Shown here piece after piece: positions 13,601-27,011 of a stretch of 64,000 bases of DNA; position 1 is the first letter of the stretch, and the number at the start of each line of letters is the position of its first letter. The notes under the pieces were generated by a model. That model saw only the letters and a list, made by a program, of their open reading frames with translations. It made no database searches and was not told where the DNA came from. The position numbers were made by a program, and so were the translations under genes. This stretch comes from Rhizophagus irregularis (Eukaryota; Glomeromycota; Glomeromycetes; Glomerales; Glomeraceae), in contig NC_089453.1 in assembly GCF_026210795.1 (NCBI RefSeq), positions 1,428,501 to 1,492,500 on the forward strand, given 5' to 3'.

Positions 13601-15147
13601 GTATTTATGTAATATTTTTATTTTATTTTATTTTTTTTGCATTATATTTATGACTCGAAATTGTTGAATCGATATTTAAATCTAGAAACGCACGGCAGCT
13701 AAAAAGGCCAAAGACAAGTCAGCTGCAACGGTTCAAGTTGACGATCTTATTGTATTTAGGCAATTTTCAAAACGAAATATAGGCGATGAGGCAGATGAGG
13801 TATATACTTACTCACTTTCCTGGGCTTAATTCGTTGGGAATAGATTCATTATAATTTTTTAAATTTAATTAGTATGAACTAGATTTGACCCGTGCCACCG
13901 GTCAAGCTGATTCACGCGATGATTTAATTTCGAAACTTAGCCGTGTAGTTCAACTTACTGGTAAAGTTTAATACCAACTGACTTAAAAAGTTACTTCATA
14001 AATAAATTTAATTATCATTAATTTTTGAGTAGGATTTTCCGATCCTGTGTACGCAGAAGCTTATGTCAATGTTCATCAATATGATATCCTATTGGGTAGA
14101 ATATATATTATATGTTATCTTTTTTTGATAATTGAAATGAAATTAACTTATATCCATTATCTAATTTAATATTAGATGTTTTAATTGTTAATCAGACCAG
14201 CGAGACATTACAGAACTTATCAATAGAGTTCGCCACTTTGGGTGATTTGAAATTGGTTGAAAGACCCACACAACATAATCTTGCACCACACAGTTTTCAC
14301 AGTGTGAAAGCTACAATTAAAGTAAATATAGATTATACTCTTATTCATCGTATAAATTTTTTTCTGTGAACAATGCCTAATATTATTTTGTAGGTTTCAT
14401 CCACGGAAACGGGTGTGATTTTTGGTAACATTGTTTATGACGGACCAGGAACTTCGGAGAGCAACTGCGTAGTACTTAACGATATCCATATCGATATTAT
14501 GGATTATATAAATCCAGCATACTGTAATGAAACTCAGGTATATCACGTAAATTTATCCGTTGAAACTTGCAAGTTTATTTACTCTACTTAATCTCTTGCA
14601 GTTCCGTAGTATGTGGACAGAATTTGAATGGGAGAACAAAGTCAACGTCAACACAAATATCACGTAAGTTTTATATTTTGATTCAACGGTAATATTTTTA
14701 ATAAATTACTACTTTATTTAAATTTCGTTTCTTAGAGATTTAAGAGAGTATCTTGGACATATTATGAAATCAACAAATATGAGCTGTTTAACTCCAGAAG
14801 TTGCATTATCGGGAGATTGTGGATTCCTCTCTGCAAATATGTATGCTAGAAGTATTTTTGGTAAGGATATCATTGCAAGTAGTAGTTTATATAAGTGAAA
14901 TCAATTTAATTTGTAATTATTTATAACAGGTGAGGATGCTCTAGCTAATATTAGTATTGAGAAACAAACTGATGGAGCTATTACCGGCCATGTTAGAATT
15001 CGAAGTAAGACACAAGGTATAGCGTTAAGTCTTGGGGATAAAATTACATTAGGTATATATAATATAATTCTTTAATTTACTTCATTCTTTAAATTTATTT
15101 ATTAAAGTTAACCATTTCTTTCATTAGCTCAGAAAGCTGTAGCTTAA
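10625..15147 (+). CDS. COPB1: Coatomer subunit beta (beta-COP)
   Basis: Beta subunit of the COPI coat, which drives retrograde Golgi-to-ER traffic (yeast Sec26). The HEAT-repeat solenoid is spread over many exons: [14 protein letters not shown] start, [55 protein letters not shown] and [15 protein letters not shown] short acidic/basic linker and the appendage domain follow, including [31 protein letters not shown] and the end GDKITLAQKAVA before TAA at 15145. Introns of roughly 50-150 bp with GT-AG ends interrupt it throughout. The start at 10625 matches the family better than the ATG four codons upstream. Exon joins I checked kept frame. It lies head-to-head with MLH1 and 181 bp upstream of RPB7 on the same strand. 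Confidence 0.95.
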
Positions 15148-15328
15148 ATAATATAAAATTTAATCATAAAAAAAATTATTTATTAAAAAATTAAAAAATT
15201 AAAAAATTTTACATAGAAAATAAATAATAGATCACATGTCTAAATGGACTAAAATGGATTAGTATCTTTTCTTGTAACTTTAAAATAAACATTTCTTGGT
15301 TCTGTGAATTTTATGATTAATTTACAAA

Positions 15329-16253
15329 ATGTTTTTTATTGTAAGCATAAATTAAAGATATTCTCCAAATACTACTTTTTAATTTGTAATTTAATTGTAT
15401 CTTCATAATTTTATAGAAAAAGTTGCACCATACTATTCAACTTCACCCTGCTTTTTTTACACAAAATTTCGAAACTTATCTTACGGAAAAATTATATAAA
15501 GATGTTGAAGGGACTTGTACAGGAAGATTTGGATATGTTATAGCGGTATTAGATACTAACGAAACCTTAGAGATTTCACAAGGAAAAGTTATACCATCAG
15601 TTGGGCTAGCCGAATTCGAAGTTGCATATAGAGCCATTGTTTTCAAACCTTTTAAAGGGGAAGTTGTAGATGGTGTTGTAAGTCAAGTCAATAAGGTAAA
15701 GACATTTCAAATATAATACTTTAAAAAGTTAATCAATTATTTTAATTGTAATATCTATAATTAGATGGGATTCTTCGCTGATGTGGGGCCATTACAAATA
15801 TTTGTTTCTAGTCATGTAAGTAGGTTAAACCTAACGGGTGATCAATCTTCAAAGATTCAGAACTCACCATGTGATATCGTTTTTTCTAGTTGATTCCACA
15901 AGATCTGAAATTCGATCCTGCAAAAAATCCTCCGTGTTATGCCAACAACAGTGAGGATTCCGTAAGTTATAATCGTTTTTATTAATAATTTATTTTACTT
16001 ATCATAGTATTTATTTATGTTTGATTTAGTATGCAGTTATTGAGAAAGGAACTCATGTCAGAATAAAAATTGTTGGAACAAGGTTTGATGCAACCGACAT
16101 TGTGAGTATAAGAATAATTTTTGAATAAATAAATATATTTACATATTTACTAAATTCAAAAATATTTACTAAATTTGAATTTTTTCTTTAATGAAAAAGT
16201 TTGCAATTGGAACAATTAAAGATGATTTTTGCGGAGTTGTTACCGGAAGCTAA
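15329..16253 (+). CDS. RPB7: RNA polymerase II subunit RPB7
   Basis: Stalk subunit that, with RPB4, binds nascent RNA and helps initiation and mRNA fate. Six exons: 15329-15340, 15417-15695, 15765-15815, 15890-15961, 16030-16101 and 16200-16253, giving 179 residues in unbroken frame. The 12-nt first exon encodes MFFI, which joins to KKLHHTIQLHP exactly as in the fungal MFFIK-type N-terminus. The tip domain (EVEGTCTGRFGYV-like, here DVEGTCTGRFGYV) is followed by YRAIVFKPFKGEVVDG and the OB-fold half with PQDLKFDPAKNPPCY, KIVGTRFD and FAIGTIKDDFCG. Length matches the family (about 170-180 aa). The gene follows COPB1 in tandem and converges on the small membrane protein gene at 16.5 kb. Confidence 0.95.
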
Positions 16254-16460
16254 TTAGTAAGTTTACTATTAATTATCTTAATAAGATAATATTTAATTAA
16301 GTATTTTGACGGAACCAATTAGTTTTTATTTGTTTTTCAGATATAAACGGGATATAGTTTAATATTTCTATTTCTGGATTTGTTAGTAAGCTAGTAATCA
16401 TTCATTAGCATGTGTGTAAAAGAAAAGAAAAAAAAAATCTAAATAATGCCAAAATTACAT

Positions 16461-16997
16461 TCAATATAATTCGGGCGTTGAAGACGTTTTAACACATTCT
16501 ATATTTTTAGTTACTGGTTCCCACATCCATGATAATATAAAAAACATAAACACATATCCTAACAAAAAAAAAATTTTTGATGTAGGAATTATTATACGCG
16601 TTTGATTATCTTGTCCAATCTGGAATACAACGAGTAAATTGATTTTAAAATAAGATAAGATTGTAAAATGAAACTGATATACAAATATAAACCTTGTGAG
16701 AAACTTCAACGATTGAACCATTTTTCCAGTGATTTGGATAAATGAAATCAGTTGTCCACTTTTCATTTCCTGTTACATGCTATCAAATATAAATAAATTT
16801 TAAGGGTTAAAAAGTTTAGGCCTCTAGCAATGAGCAAAAAGAAATGAATTAACCTGTGGAAACCCATAATGTTTCAACTTTAACTTTGATAAATCTAAAG
16901 TAGAATAAAAAATAATCATTATAAGAATGAAAAGACCGTATTCAAAAACATAATTAAAAGGTTGAGTTATATGGGAAGCGTGATAATATTCTTGCAT
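16461..16997 (-). CDS. Small two-helix membrane protein, unknown
   Basis: Three exons on the minus strand (16997-16854, 16779-16693, 16619-16461) with GT-AG introns and unbroken phase give 129 residues starting MQEYYHASHITQPFNYVFEY. Two strongly hydrophobic segments are visible: GLFILIMIIFYSTL at about residues 21-34 and FFLLGYVFMFFILSWMW at about 94-110. Between them is a polar loop rich in Asn, Lys and Trp (TGNEKWTTDFIYPNHWKNG). The in-phase splice structure argues that it is a real gene. I do not recognise the family, and location in an internal membrane is inference. It converges on RPB7 and is head-to-head with the 237-aa coiled-coil protein gene, 193 bp apart. Confidence 0.6.
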
Positions 16998-17190
16998 ATT
17001 TTTTTTTTTTTTTTTTTTTTGAATTCAAGCGCGCTATTTATAATTTTTTTTCATTTTTTTTTGTGCTACAATATATGAAAATCAACTGGTGTAACACGGT
17101 TAGATGCTGAAGTTTACACGTGATCTTTCAAATTTTTCTCAATCATTTATAAAAATCAAATCTTTTTTATTGATAAAGAATTATTTCATA
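16998..17190. promoter_or_regulatory. Divergent promoter with poly-T tract
   Basis: Start codons of two head-to-head small membrane protein genes are 193 bp apart. The interval carries a run of about 20 T at 17000-17020, the kind of nucleosome-disfavouring tract common in fungal promoters. No named binding site is recognised. Confidence 0.4.
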
Positions 17191-18050
17191 ATGATGCATA
17201 ACAACGATACAGGTATGTTTATTTAATTAAATATTTTCTAACGGAAGTTTCTAAAATTAAGTATATTCTAATCACAGACATTAATAATGGTAACGAATCG
17301 GAATTCGAAGATTATTCAACACCCACAAATGACATATCACCGTTCACTCCAATTATATTGCCAACACAAACCACATCTTCAGGACATGAGCATTCTTCAT
17401 CAAACAATTTAAGTCAACATAACTCGATTACTTTGCCAGAAGGTCAGCAACAATTTATAACACCACCTGAACATGTACAATATCCTGAAGATGATATTCA
17501 TTTTCATCCAGTTTTAAGACGTTCTTCTACTCCATCATCATCAGAGGAAGAATCTACTTCAAATCAACCATCTCTTAATATAAGAATTCATAATATAGAA
17601 CAGACAATAAATAATTTACAATCTTCACTAATTACTTCCCGTAGAACAAATGAAATTGAAAAAGCTCTTGAAAAACTTCAAGCTGAAGTTGCTGCTTCAC
17701 ATGAACGTATAGAAAGATTAAGAAAAGATTTGAATGAACGCGATAAAAGTAAAAGGATCATAAATCGAAGTTGGTCTTGGTTTGTTAGAGTAAGTTAATT
17801 TTGTTATTTTTGGCGCGTTTCTTTATTATCCCAATTAAATTAATGAATTTATTTATTTAATTTAATCCAGATTATAACAAAACATAAAATTATTAACTGT
17901 GTAATATTAGCAATTATATGTGTTACATTCGCACTTAGACGACAATCACCAAGAACGGAATCTTGGCTTCAAAGATTACGTATGCGGAATCGTAAAGTTA
18001 AACAATTTGCAAAAAGTGCACTAACTGATTTTAAAAGCACTCACCCATAA
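17191..18050 (+). CDS. Coiled-coil protein with C-terminal membrane anchor
   Basis: Three exons (17191-17212, 17278-17789, 17871-18050) read in one frame to a 237-residue protein beginning MMHNNDTDINNGNESEFEDY. Residues about 1-105 are acidic, Ser/Thr/Pro-rich and likely disordered. A predicted coiled coil follows (IEQTINNLQSSL ... NEIEKALEKLQAEVAASHER, IERLRKDLNERDK). A single hydrophobic segment near residue 190 (IINCVILAIICVTFAL) is followed by a basic tail ending FKSTHP. The architecture suggests a cytosolic protein anchored near its C-terminus, for example a tether or organelle adaptor. That is inference; no family is recognised. It has a divergent partner at 16461-16997. Confidence 0.65.
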
Positions 18051-18312
18051 TTCTTGTTTTCTTTGGCTTTATTTTATAATAATCAGACCGCTCAAAATCC
18101 AACACTTTACTTAACATAACCCGGATAAAAAAAATCATGTGACCAGAAGTTCGATGTTAAAAATTGATGCAATCAACCCTATAAATTTTAGTTAATAATA
18201 TAATTTATAAAAAAAAAGCAGGCACAGAATACTTAATGTTATGTGATAATTAATACATAATTGAAACTTGCTTTTTTAAAAAACATGATTATTCTACGAA
18301 TTACTATTAATT

Positions 18313-20591
<2,279 letters not shown>

Positions 20592-20842
20592 TTTGGTTTT
20601 TCGTTAAAACAACGTCAGTCAAAACGAAACGATCTCCAAAGATCTAACAAATATCACATGACACACGCATGTTTGATCGTGTTATTTGTCCGACGATGAG
20701 ACGATCTGATAATTTTAACTGCGTTAATCAAAACAAACAAAAAGCCATTTATAGTTATAACTTCCTGAAATTTTGCGCCACGCTTAAAGTTGATCTAGTT
20801 CTTTTTCCTTACATTTCAACATAATCAGATTTGTAGTGCAAA
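20592..20842. promoter_or_regulatory. Divergent promoter LPD1/PUF60
   Basis: A 251-bp interval between the start codons of two divergent genes. It is visibly less AT-rich than nearby spacers and contains several GATC/CGATC-like short motifs, but nothing I can assign to a known factor. Confidence 0.4.
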
Positions 20843-23800
20843 ATGTCCGATGATAGTGCGATTGAGATGGAGTTAGTACCAACTTCAGAATCTGAAGTTC
20901 CCGTTGAAGCTAAAAAGCGAATTCACGAAGACGAAGACGAAAACTGTTCTCCCGATGACGCCAAAAGACAAAAGACTGAAGGAGGTAAAAGATCATATTA
21001 ATTCGTTCTAATTTCATTCAACCTAAATTATTTATTAACTGGTCAAAATTTGACTTAGTCAACCGTTCCGGTTCGCCTTGTTCACCAACTCCGGTTCCCA
21101 CACCTAAATCTACAACTTCAGCTCCTTCTCCTTCAGGGTCAGCGACGAAGAATTCCATAACTCCTACAAGCTCTTCGAATAGTTTATCGATTGCACCACC
21201 GGCAACTAGTTTATATACCCCTCCAGCGACCGCCACAGTTTTCTCTAAATCTTCTTGGTTAGATAAAATGCCCGCATTACATTTAAATGACGCCCAAAAG
21301 GCAGCATTAGATAAAGCAAAAGCTTTTGCAAAAGAAATGCAATCGGTGGTAAGTAAAATAGTTCTTTTTGAGTATTATAGATTGAATTTTGATTTTATTT
21401 TGTTTGTTATAGTTACTTAATTCTGCTGGAAGTAATCATTCTCCACCGCCACTTCCCACTCTTCTTTTATCGTCTAATCCTGGATTGGCTTCTGGAATAG
21501 ATCCTCGGTCTCTCTCTGTATTATCACGCATTTATGTTGGCTCTATTAACTTCGAATTAACCGAACAGCATTTACGCGTAGTTTTTGGTCAATTTGGCGC
21601 AATTAAAAGCGTTAGTATGTCTTTAGATACACTAACTGGAAAACATAAAGGATTTTGTTTTATTGAATTTGAAACTCCAGAAGGTGCTTCTCTGGCCCTT
21701 GATTCAATGAATGGTGCCGAATTAGGTGGAAGGTAATTTACTTATATTTTATCTTATCATTACATTTTATATAAAGAAATGGCTTAAAATGTCATTCATG
21801 ATAATTTAGACAGCTTAAAGTTGGTCGTCCTAATAATTATACAGCTGCAACCGCTGCTGGTTAGTAATAAGTTTATTTTTTTATTTTAAAGACTTAAATA
21901 TCTGAATAAGATATGATACTGAACAAGACAATGTAGGATTGTCTCCACCTCCAAAAACTCGAATATATGTATCAAATGTTAACGAATATGTGAGTGAGGA
22001 GGACTTATTGAGTATATTTGAATCATTTGGTAAAATCAATCATTGTGCTCTGATGGTAAGTTTCCTCATTCTATCTTAGTTAAGTTCTATTAACGTTTTC
22101 TAATATATTTGTTATCATTTTAGCCTGATCTCATAACAAGAAAGCATAAAGGATATGGGTAAGTCGATCCAGTTAATATTTATTTGTGACATATAATGAA
22201 CCTTAACCTATATAGTGGATATAAGAAGTATTTGGATCAAATTTTTTTGACGATTAATGAGAGAATAATATAATTACCGTGCAACCGGTGTCGCTGTCTG
22301 CTCACGTGTTGTGTGAATTTCTTTTTTTCTTTATTGTCCATTTTTCCCTTGCATATTTTCTCTCTTGAATTTCCCCAATTACAAAAACAAACAGACATTT
22401 GCCATCAAGCCGCATTTTCAGTTATCAGGAGAAGAGCTCTACATTGACATGCCGGATTTTGATATTCCAATTATTTAATTAATTATTTAATATATGAGTT
22501 TATGGCATCGACTTTCTTTTTTCTTCTTTTTTTTTTGTTAAATATGGAAGTTGCGGGAAATGCACACTCACTTTTATTTCGTCTATGCACTCTATGCACT
22601 CCAATTTATTTTTTTTATTATTTTTATTACTTTTATTATTTATTTTTCCCCGTCATTCGGGTATATTTTTTTCTATGTACATATACATACACAAACACAT
22701 CAAATGTGCACATATGAATCATGTATATATATCAGATTATTCAGCAGACAGTTATTTACGCCTTCAGTAATGAAAAGCCAGCACGTTCTATGATATGGTA
22801 ACCACCGCCTGGACGGCCGAAAGTGGTAGTGCTACAACTGTGTCTGAAAATCCGCCCAGCAATATCGAAACTTAAGATTGGAATGGATATAATAAGTTTT
22901 TGATTTTGTTTATATATTTAACCTTATTTTTTTCTTTTATTGGTCTTTATTGTTTTAGGTTCATTGAATTTGAAGATGAATCTTCTGCTAGTACAGCTGT
23001 AACTTCCATGAACAATTTTGAATTAGGAGGTTTAATTCTACATGTAGGGAAAGCAGTGATTGGAGGGCCTCTTAGTGAAGGGATGAAAGCTATAGAAAAG
23101 TTACCTCCTCTGCCAGCGGGAGCTACTCCACCTCCACCTATTGTAACATCACCCTCTGTTTCTGCTGCGGGTATTTTGCGAATATATTTGTATTTAGAAA
23201 CTTCAAGCTATTCATGATGTCTAATCTTATTTAATGATTTATTAGCGGCAGCAGCTAAAGCGCAGAATGCTGCAGCAAAAATTGCAGCTGATCTTGCAGC
23301 AAGAGGTCAAACTGCAGTTGAATCAGTAGCACAAGAGGAGAATATGAGTATTAGTGCCAGTCAGCGTTATGCTATCATGCAGAAATTAGCGAGACAAGAG
23401 GTATGTAAAATTTTAATTCATTTATTTATATGAATTCATCAGATTTAAGTTTAAATGTTTGTATTTAGTCATCACCGGTAGTTGTTATAAAGAATGCAGT
23501 TGCACCTTCTGAAGTTGATGATACTTTAGAAGATGAATTTAAAGAAGAGTGCAGCAATTATGGTAATGTTGAAAGAGTAGTAGTTTATGTTGATTCGGAA
23601 GAAATTTTTGAAAGTGAACGAGGGTTGGTTAAAATTTTCGTGGAATTTGATGACGAAAATGGTAAGGATAACATCGATTTTTGTTGTGTTAATAGAACAA
23701 ATAAATAAATGTTTCTTTTAAAACATTGTTTTTATTTTATTTTATTTTTTATAGCTGCTGAAAAGGCTAAAGAAAAGTTGGATGGTCGTTGGTTTGGCGG

Positions 23801-23864
23801 ACGTCGTATAAATGCATCTTTATTCGATCTTAAAAAATTTCAAACGGGAGATTATTCTAATTGA
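20843..23864 (+). CDS. PUF60: Poly(U)-binding splicing factor PUF60
   Basis: Nuclear splicing factor that binds U-rich 3' splice-site tracts together with U2AF65. The N-terminus MSDDSAIEMELVP is acidic with a basic KRIHEDEDE/AKRQK patch, followed by a Ser/Pro/Thr-rich linker. RRM1 starts at RIYVGSINFELTEQHLR with KGFCFIEFE. RRM2 starts at RIYVSNVNEYVSEEDLL with KGYGFIEFE. An Ala-rich helix (AAAKAQNAAAKIAADLAA) precedes the C-terminal third RRM of the U2AF-homology (UHM) type with VKIFVEFDD and the typical GRWFGGR. This order is diagnostic of PUF60. Stop TGA at 23862. Most introns are 50-150 bp, but the intron splitting RRM2 (22159-22958) is 800 bp and is described separately. Confidence 0.94.
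22159..22958 (+). other. Unusually long intron in PUF60 RRM2
   Basis: The intron lies between GGA TAT GG and G TTC ATT (KGYG/FIEFE) and is several times longer than its neighbours. It contains U-rich tracts, especially 22515-22660. Two islands of higher GC read as protein-like codons ending in stops: 22398-22478 (26 codons, e.g. KPHFQLSGEELYIDMPDFD) and about 22770-22876 (e.g. MVTTAWTAESGSATTVSEN). An AG acceptor-like site (AAACAG) stands just before the first island. Candidates are a poison cassette exon, alternative 3' ends or a nested small gene. Not proven. Confidence 0.45.
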
Positions 23865-24195
23865 CGAAAATTCAATCTTACATTCACAAAATTGTACCAT
23901 TCATTGTTATAGAAATCATAGGAATGCAAAATATTTATAATTATGAGACTTGGATTATTATTGAATGAAATTGTGAAAATTTAGAATTCTTGGCATAGTA
24001 ATGATTTTTATTTCTAGAAACAAAAAAAAGGTTATGAACCTTTAGTTGATGAATATTATGTAAATATAAGTTATGGAACAATATTAATAGTTAATATTAT
24101 TTTTTACTGTATTAACAAAGGCTATAATATTTTGTGATTAATAATCTAAAGGCATTAGTTAGTTTTGCTTCCCACTATTTACAACTAACCGCTTT
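23865..24195. other. 3' spacer between convergent PUF60 and eL29
   Basis: About 330 bp of AT-rich spacer holding the 3' ends of two convergent genes. No other feature seen. Confidence 0.5.
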
Positions 24196-24721
24196 CTAAT
24201 CCGTTTCCATAACGGAAGCCTTGGTCTTTTTTAAAGCTTCAATTGTTTTCTAAAAGAAAAAACCATTTAAGATTTCTATTTGTATAATTCAATCAATACT
24301 TGAATGATTTTTTACCTTCTTTGCATATCGTTGATTACGAAGAAATTTAGGATCAACCTAAATAAATTAAATATAATTAGCTTTATGAAAAACCATAAGT
24401 TTAAGGTTAAATATTAAAAATAAATATGAAAAATAAACGTACTCCCTTTAGAGAAGGATAACGATATGTTTTTGGCTTCTTAATACCATTACGGTGAGCC
24501 TTTCGATCTAAATTTTTTTTTTTAAAAAAAAAGAACGATCACGTATAAAATTGATATGATACATATGTCCATTAAAGAATTACTTTATAACTTACTCTGA
24601 TTGTGATTGGTATGATTCTTGCTTTTGGCTAAAATTTGATAATATATACAAATCAGAAAATCGAAAATAATGAATTGATCAAAAAAAAAATAAATAAATT
24701 AATAAAATAAAACCTACCCAT
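24196..24721 (-). CDS. RPL29: 60S ribosomal protein eL29
   Basis: Small basic protein of the large ribosomal subunit. Five exons (24721-24718, 24628-24596, 24507-24443, 24357-24316, 24249-24196) give 65 residues. It begins MAKSKNHTNHNQNRKAHRNG, continues IKKPKTYRYPSLKGVDPKF and LRNQRYAKK, all highly conserved in eL29, then a lineage-variable tail KKTIEALKKTKASVMETD. The first exon is only four nucleotides (ATGG), so the start codon is separated from the rest of the gene by a 5'-proximal intron, an arrangement common in ribosomal protein genes. Because every exon is so short, the gene is easily missed by simple ORF searches. It is head-to-head with the Ies4-like gene. Confidence 0.93.
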
Positions 24722-25040
24722 TGCGCTTGAAATAAAAACCTTTTTAATTATCCAAAGAACAAGTATATAAATTGAAATTGAAAAAGATTCAAATATTTAT
24801 AAAAAAATATTTACGTATTATTCATACAATAAATTAAAATTAAAAATAATACATACCTTTCAAGATTGCAATAAGAGATAATTTCAAATTCAAATATCGA
24901 AAAAATTTTTTTATACTTCCAAAATTAAAACCGGTTTGTGTAATGTCCATCATATCTATGAAATTGCCACGTGATAACCTGTTTTTTTGGTTTTGGTATT
25001 GGTGGTAGCGCTCTGGTCATAATAACCATTACTGCTTGCA
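24722..25040. promoter_or_regulatory. Divergent promoter RPL29/Ies4-like gene
   Basis: A 319-bp interval between two divergent start codons, strongly A/T-rich next to RPL29. No specific element recognised. Confidence 0.35.
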
Positions 25041-25808
25041 ATGGTGATTAAACGTAAACTTAGGAACTCAACAGCGAATACATCTACTCCGGTACCAGAA
25101 GTTAAGTCTGAGGAAATAAAAACTCCTAGTCCTACACCTCCTGTAAAGGTTGAGCGACGCGGACGACCACGTAAATCTGAGACCAGCGAGGAAATAACTA
25201 ACGATAGACCTGTCAAAGCCTCCCGTCCAAACGAAACGTTTAAAATTATTCCCTTTAATCCTAAAGGTACAACTAGTAATAGCAAAGGCAAAGAAAAAGA
25301 AACAACTCAATCGCCCACAGATCTTCCTTCGGAGTAAGTACTGATTTTTCAAAGAAACGTGCATATTTCCAGAAGATTTTTACGCTTTCATTTTTAGACC
25401 TGTGTACAATGAACCAGTACAACAATTCGAACCTAACTTTGTTACACTTCCGGAAGGTAAATTATATGATTTTGTGCAAAAATAGTGCTTCAAAATTATT
25501 AACTTTCTGAAAGCTCCTGTTTTTTCGCCTCTTCCTCAACAACAATCACATATAACACCGCCTATACAAGGGGCTTCAACTTATTCAGGTAATATTTTGC
25601 AAACTCCGAGAAACACACGACCACGTAAATGGATACGCAGAAAAGTAGTAATTAAAACTACTGGAGCTGAAATAGCTGTACCTGTTTGGTATTCAAGTAT
25701 GTAATTGCTTAAAGATACAATTGTTTCTAAATTTTTAATTAGATTCTTATAATTTATTTGAATTTTATAGATGAACAGAAACAATTGAATAATTATGGGA
25801 TGAATTAG
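25041..25808 (+). CDS. AT-hook protein, Ies4-like (INO80 complex subunit)
   Basis: Four exons (25041-25333, 25398-25456, 25514-25696, 25771-25808) in unbroken phase give 190 residues. The N-terminus MVIKRKLRNS is basic. A canonical AT-hook (RRGRPRKSE) lies near residue 40, followed by Pro/Ser/Lys-rich, probably disordered sequence. The C-terminal block RPRKWIRRKVVIKTTGAEIA then VPVWYS resembles the conserved RKW...G....P.W end of fungal Ies4, a small subunit of the INO80 chromatin remodeller. That family call rests on my memory of the motif, so it is tentative. A nuclear, DNA-binding protein is well supported by the AT-hook. The NEPRO/Rmp1-like gene follows on the same strand. Confidence 0.6.
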
Positions 25809-25965
25809 TTAATAAGTTATTTTTAATGAAAGGATATTATTCTTGCTAATTAAATTTCAAATAATAATTTAATTGAATAATTTTACATAAAATATATTAT
25901 AATTGTTTTATATTGTGTTCTGATTTTAAAATCTGGAATCTGTTAAATGATGGTATAATTTAAGA

Positions 25966-27011
25966 TCAGGTCCCATTATACGCTATCCGTTACATCTCCA
26001 AACCAATCCAGATATGTTTTCCAAAAGAAGCACTTTTTAATTCCTCGTTTGCAAACAAAATCCATCTTAACAATTTTAATCAGCTAACCGCTCAAGTAAT
26101 TATTTTTCATAAAAATGAATTATGGGATGAAGCTAATATTTTAGAACGTCTTTATTATAAAAATAAAAATCAACATCAACGCGCTGGATACTTTCGTAAG
26201 ATTATAGAGGTTGCCATTTATAATTAACCTTATTGATTATATGATCATTTACTCTTTAACTAATTCAATTTAAAATCTTTAGGTGAGAAAATTTTTAAAA
26301 AGAATTAAAGAGATGGGAATTAATGAATTGATGTCTGGATTTATAGAAGCTTTTTATAGCAAAAAAATGTAAGTACTCTTTACTTCTAAAAAATTTTTTT
26401 TTTTTCAAAACTTAATGCATTTACGAATATAAAAAGTGGAAAGATTCGAAGTACATGGGATCAAGTGCCATCTCAAGAAATGGTTATTTTTGTCATGAAT
26501 AGATTAATTGGCGTGGTATTATTGATGAATAAGGTTGGTAAATTATTTCATTAATTTCATTAGCTGCATTAGATCTATAAATTTTAAATTTAAATCAACC
26601 TGATGACTGATTTTTAGGCTTTGCAAATATTCAACGACGCATTCAAGTAATTTATATAATTTTTATTACCGAACTTTAAATTATAAAAGCATCAAAAATT
26701 TATTTATTTCAATTAATAATAGTACTTTTAGTGCTTTATTACGCCAAACTGAATTTATGTCATTTGCTCTGGCATGTTTAGCAATACTTGCAAGATTTAA
26801 TATTTTGACACGTGTAATGCTTGAAGAAATTAAAAAATGCTATGGATTACTAAGAAATTGGGTTGAATATTTTCCGGTAATTGTTAAATTGAAATTCTTT
26901 AATGTTTCCAGCTTTATTAATTTGTTATTAAATCTCGTGCAGCGATCTTCACAAACTATTCCTGAAACAGATCTTGATAATGAAATTAATAAATTACCTG
27001 AATTTCTATAA
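25966..27011 (+). CDS. NEPRO/Rmp1-like protein (N-terminus unresolved)
   Basis: A multi-exon gene. Its first clearly coding stretch reads VPLYAIRYISKPIQICFPKE then LNNFNQLTAQVIIFHKNELW. The diagnostic block is LERLYYKNKNQHQRAGYFRK followed by IIEVRKFLKRIKEMGINEL, which resembles the N-terminal domain of nucleolar NEPRO and fungal RNase MRP subunit Rmp1. Later exons give IRSTWDQVPSQEMVIFVMNR, ALLRQTEFMSFALACLAILA and NWVEYFPRSSQTIPETDLDN, ending LPEFL. If the assignment holds, the product acts in nucleolar RNase MRP and pre-rRNA processing. I could not place the start codon: the frame is closed just upstream of about 25966, so a short first exon probably lies at 25820-25965. Confidence 0.6.
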
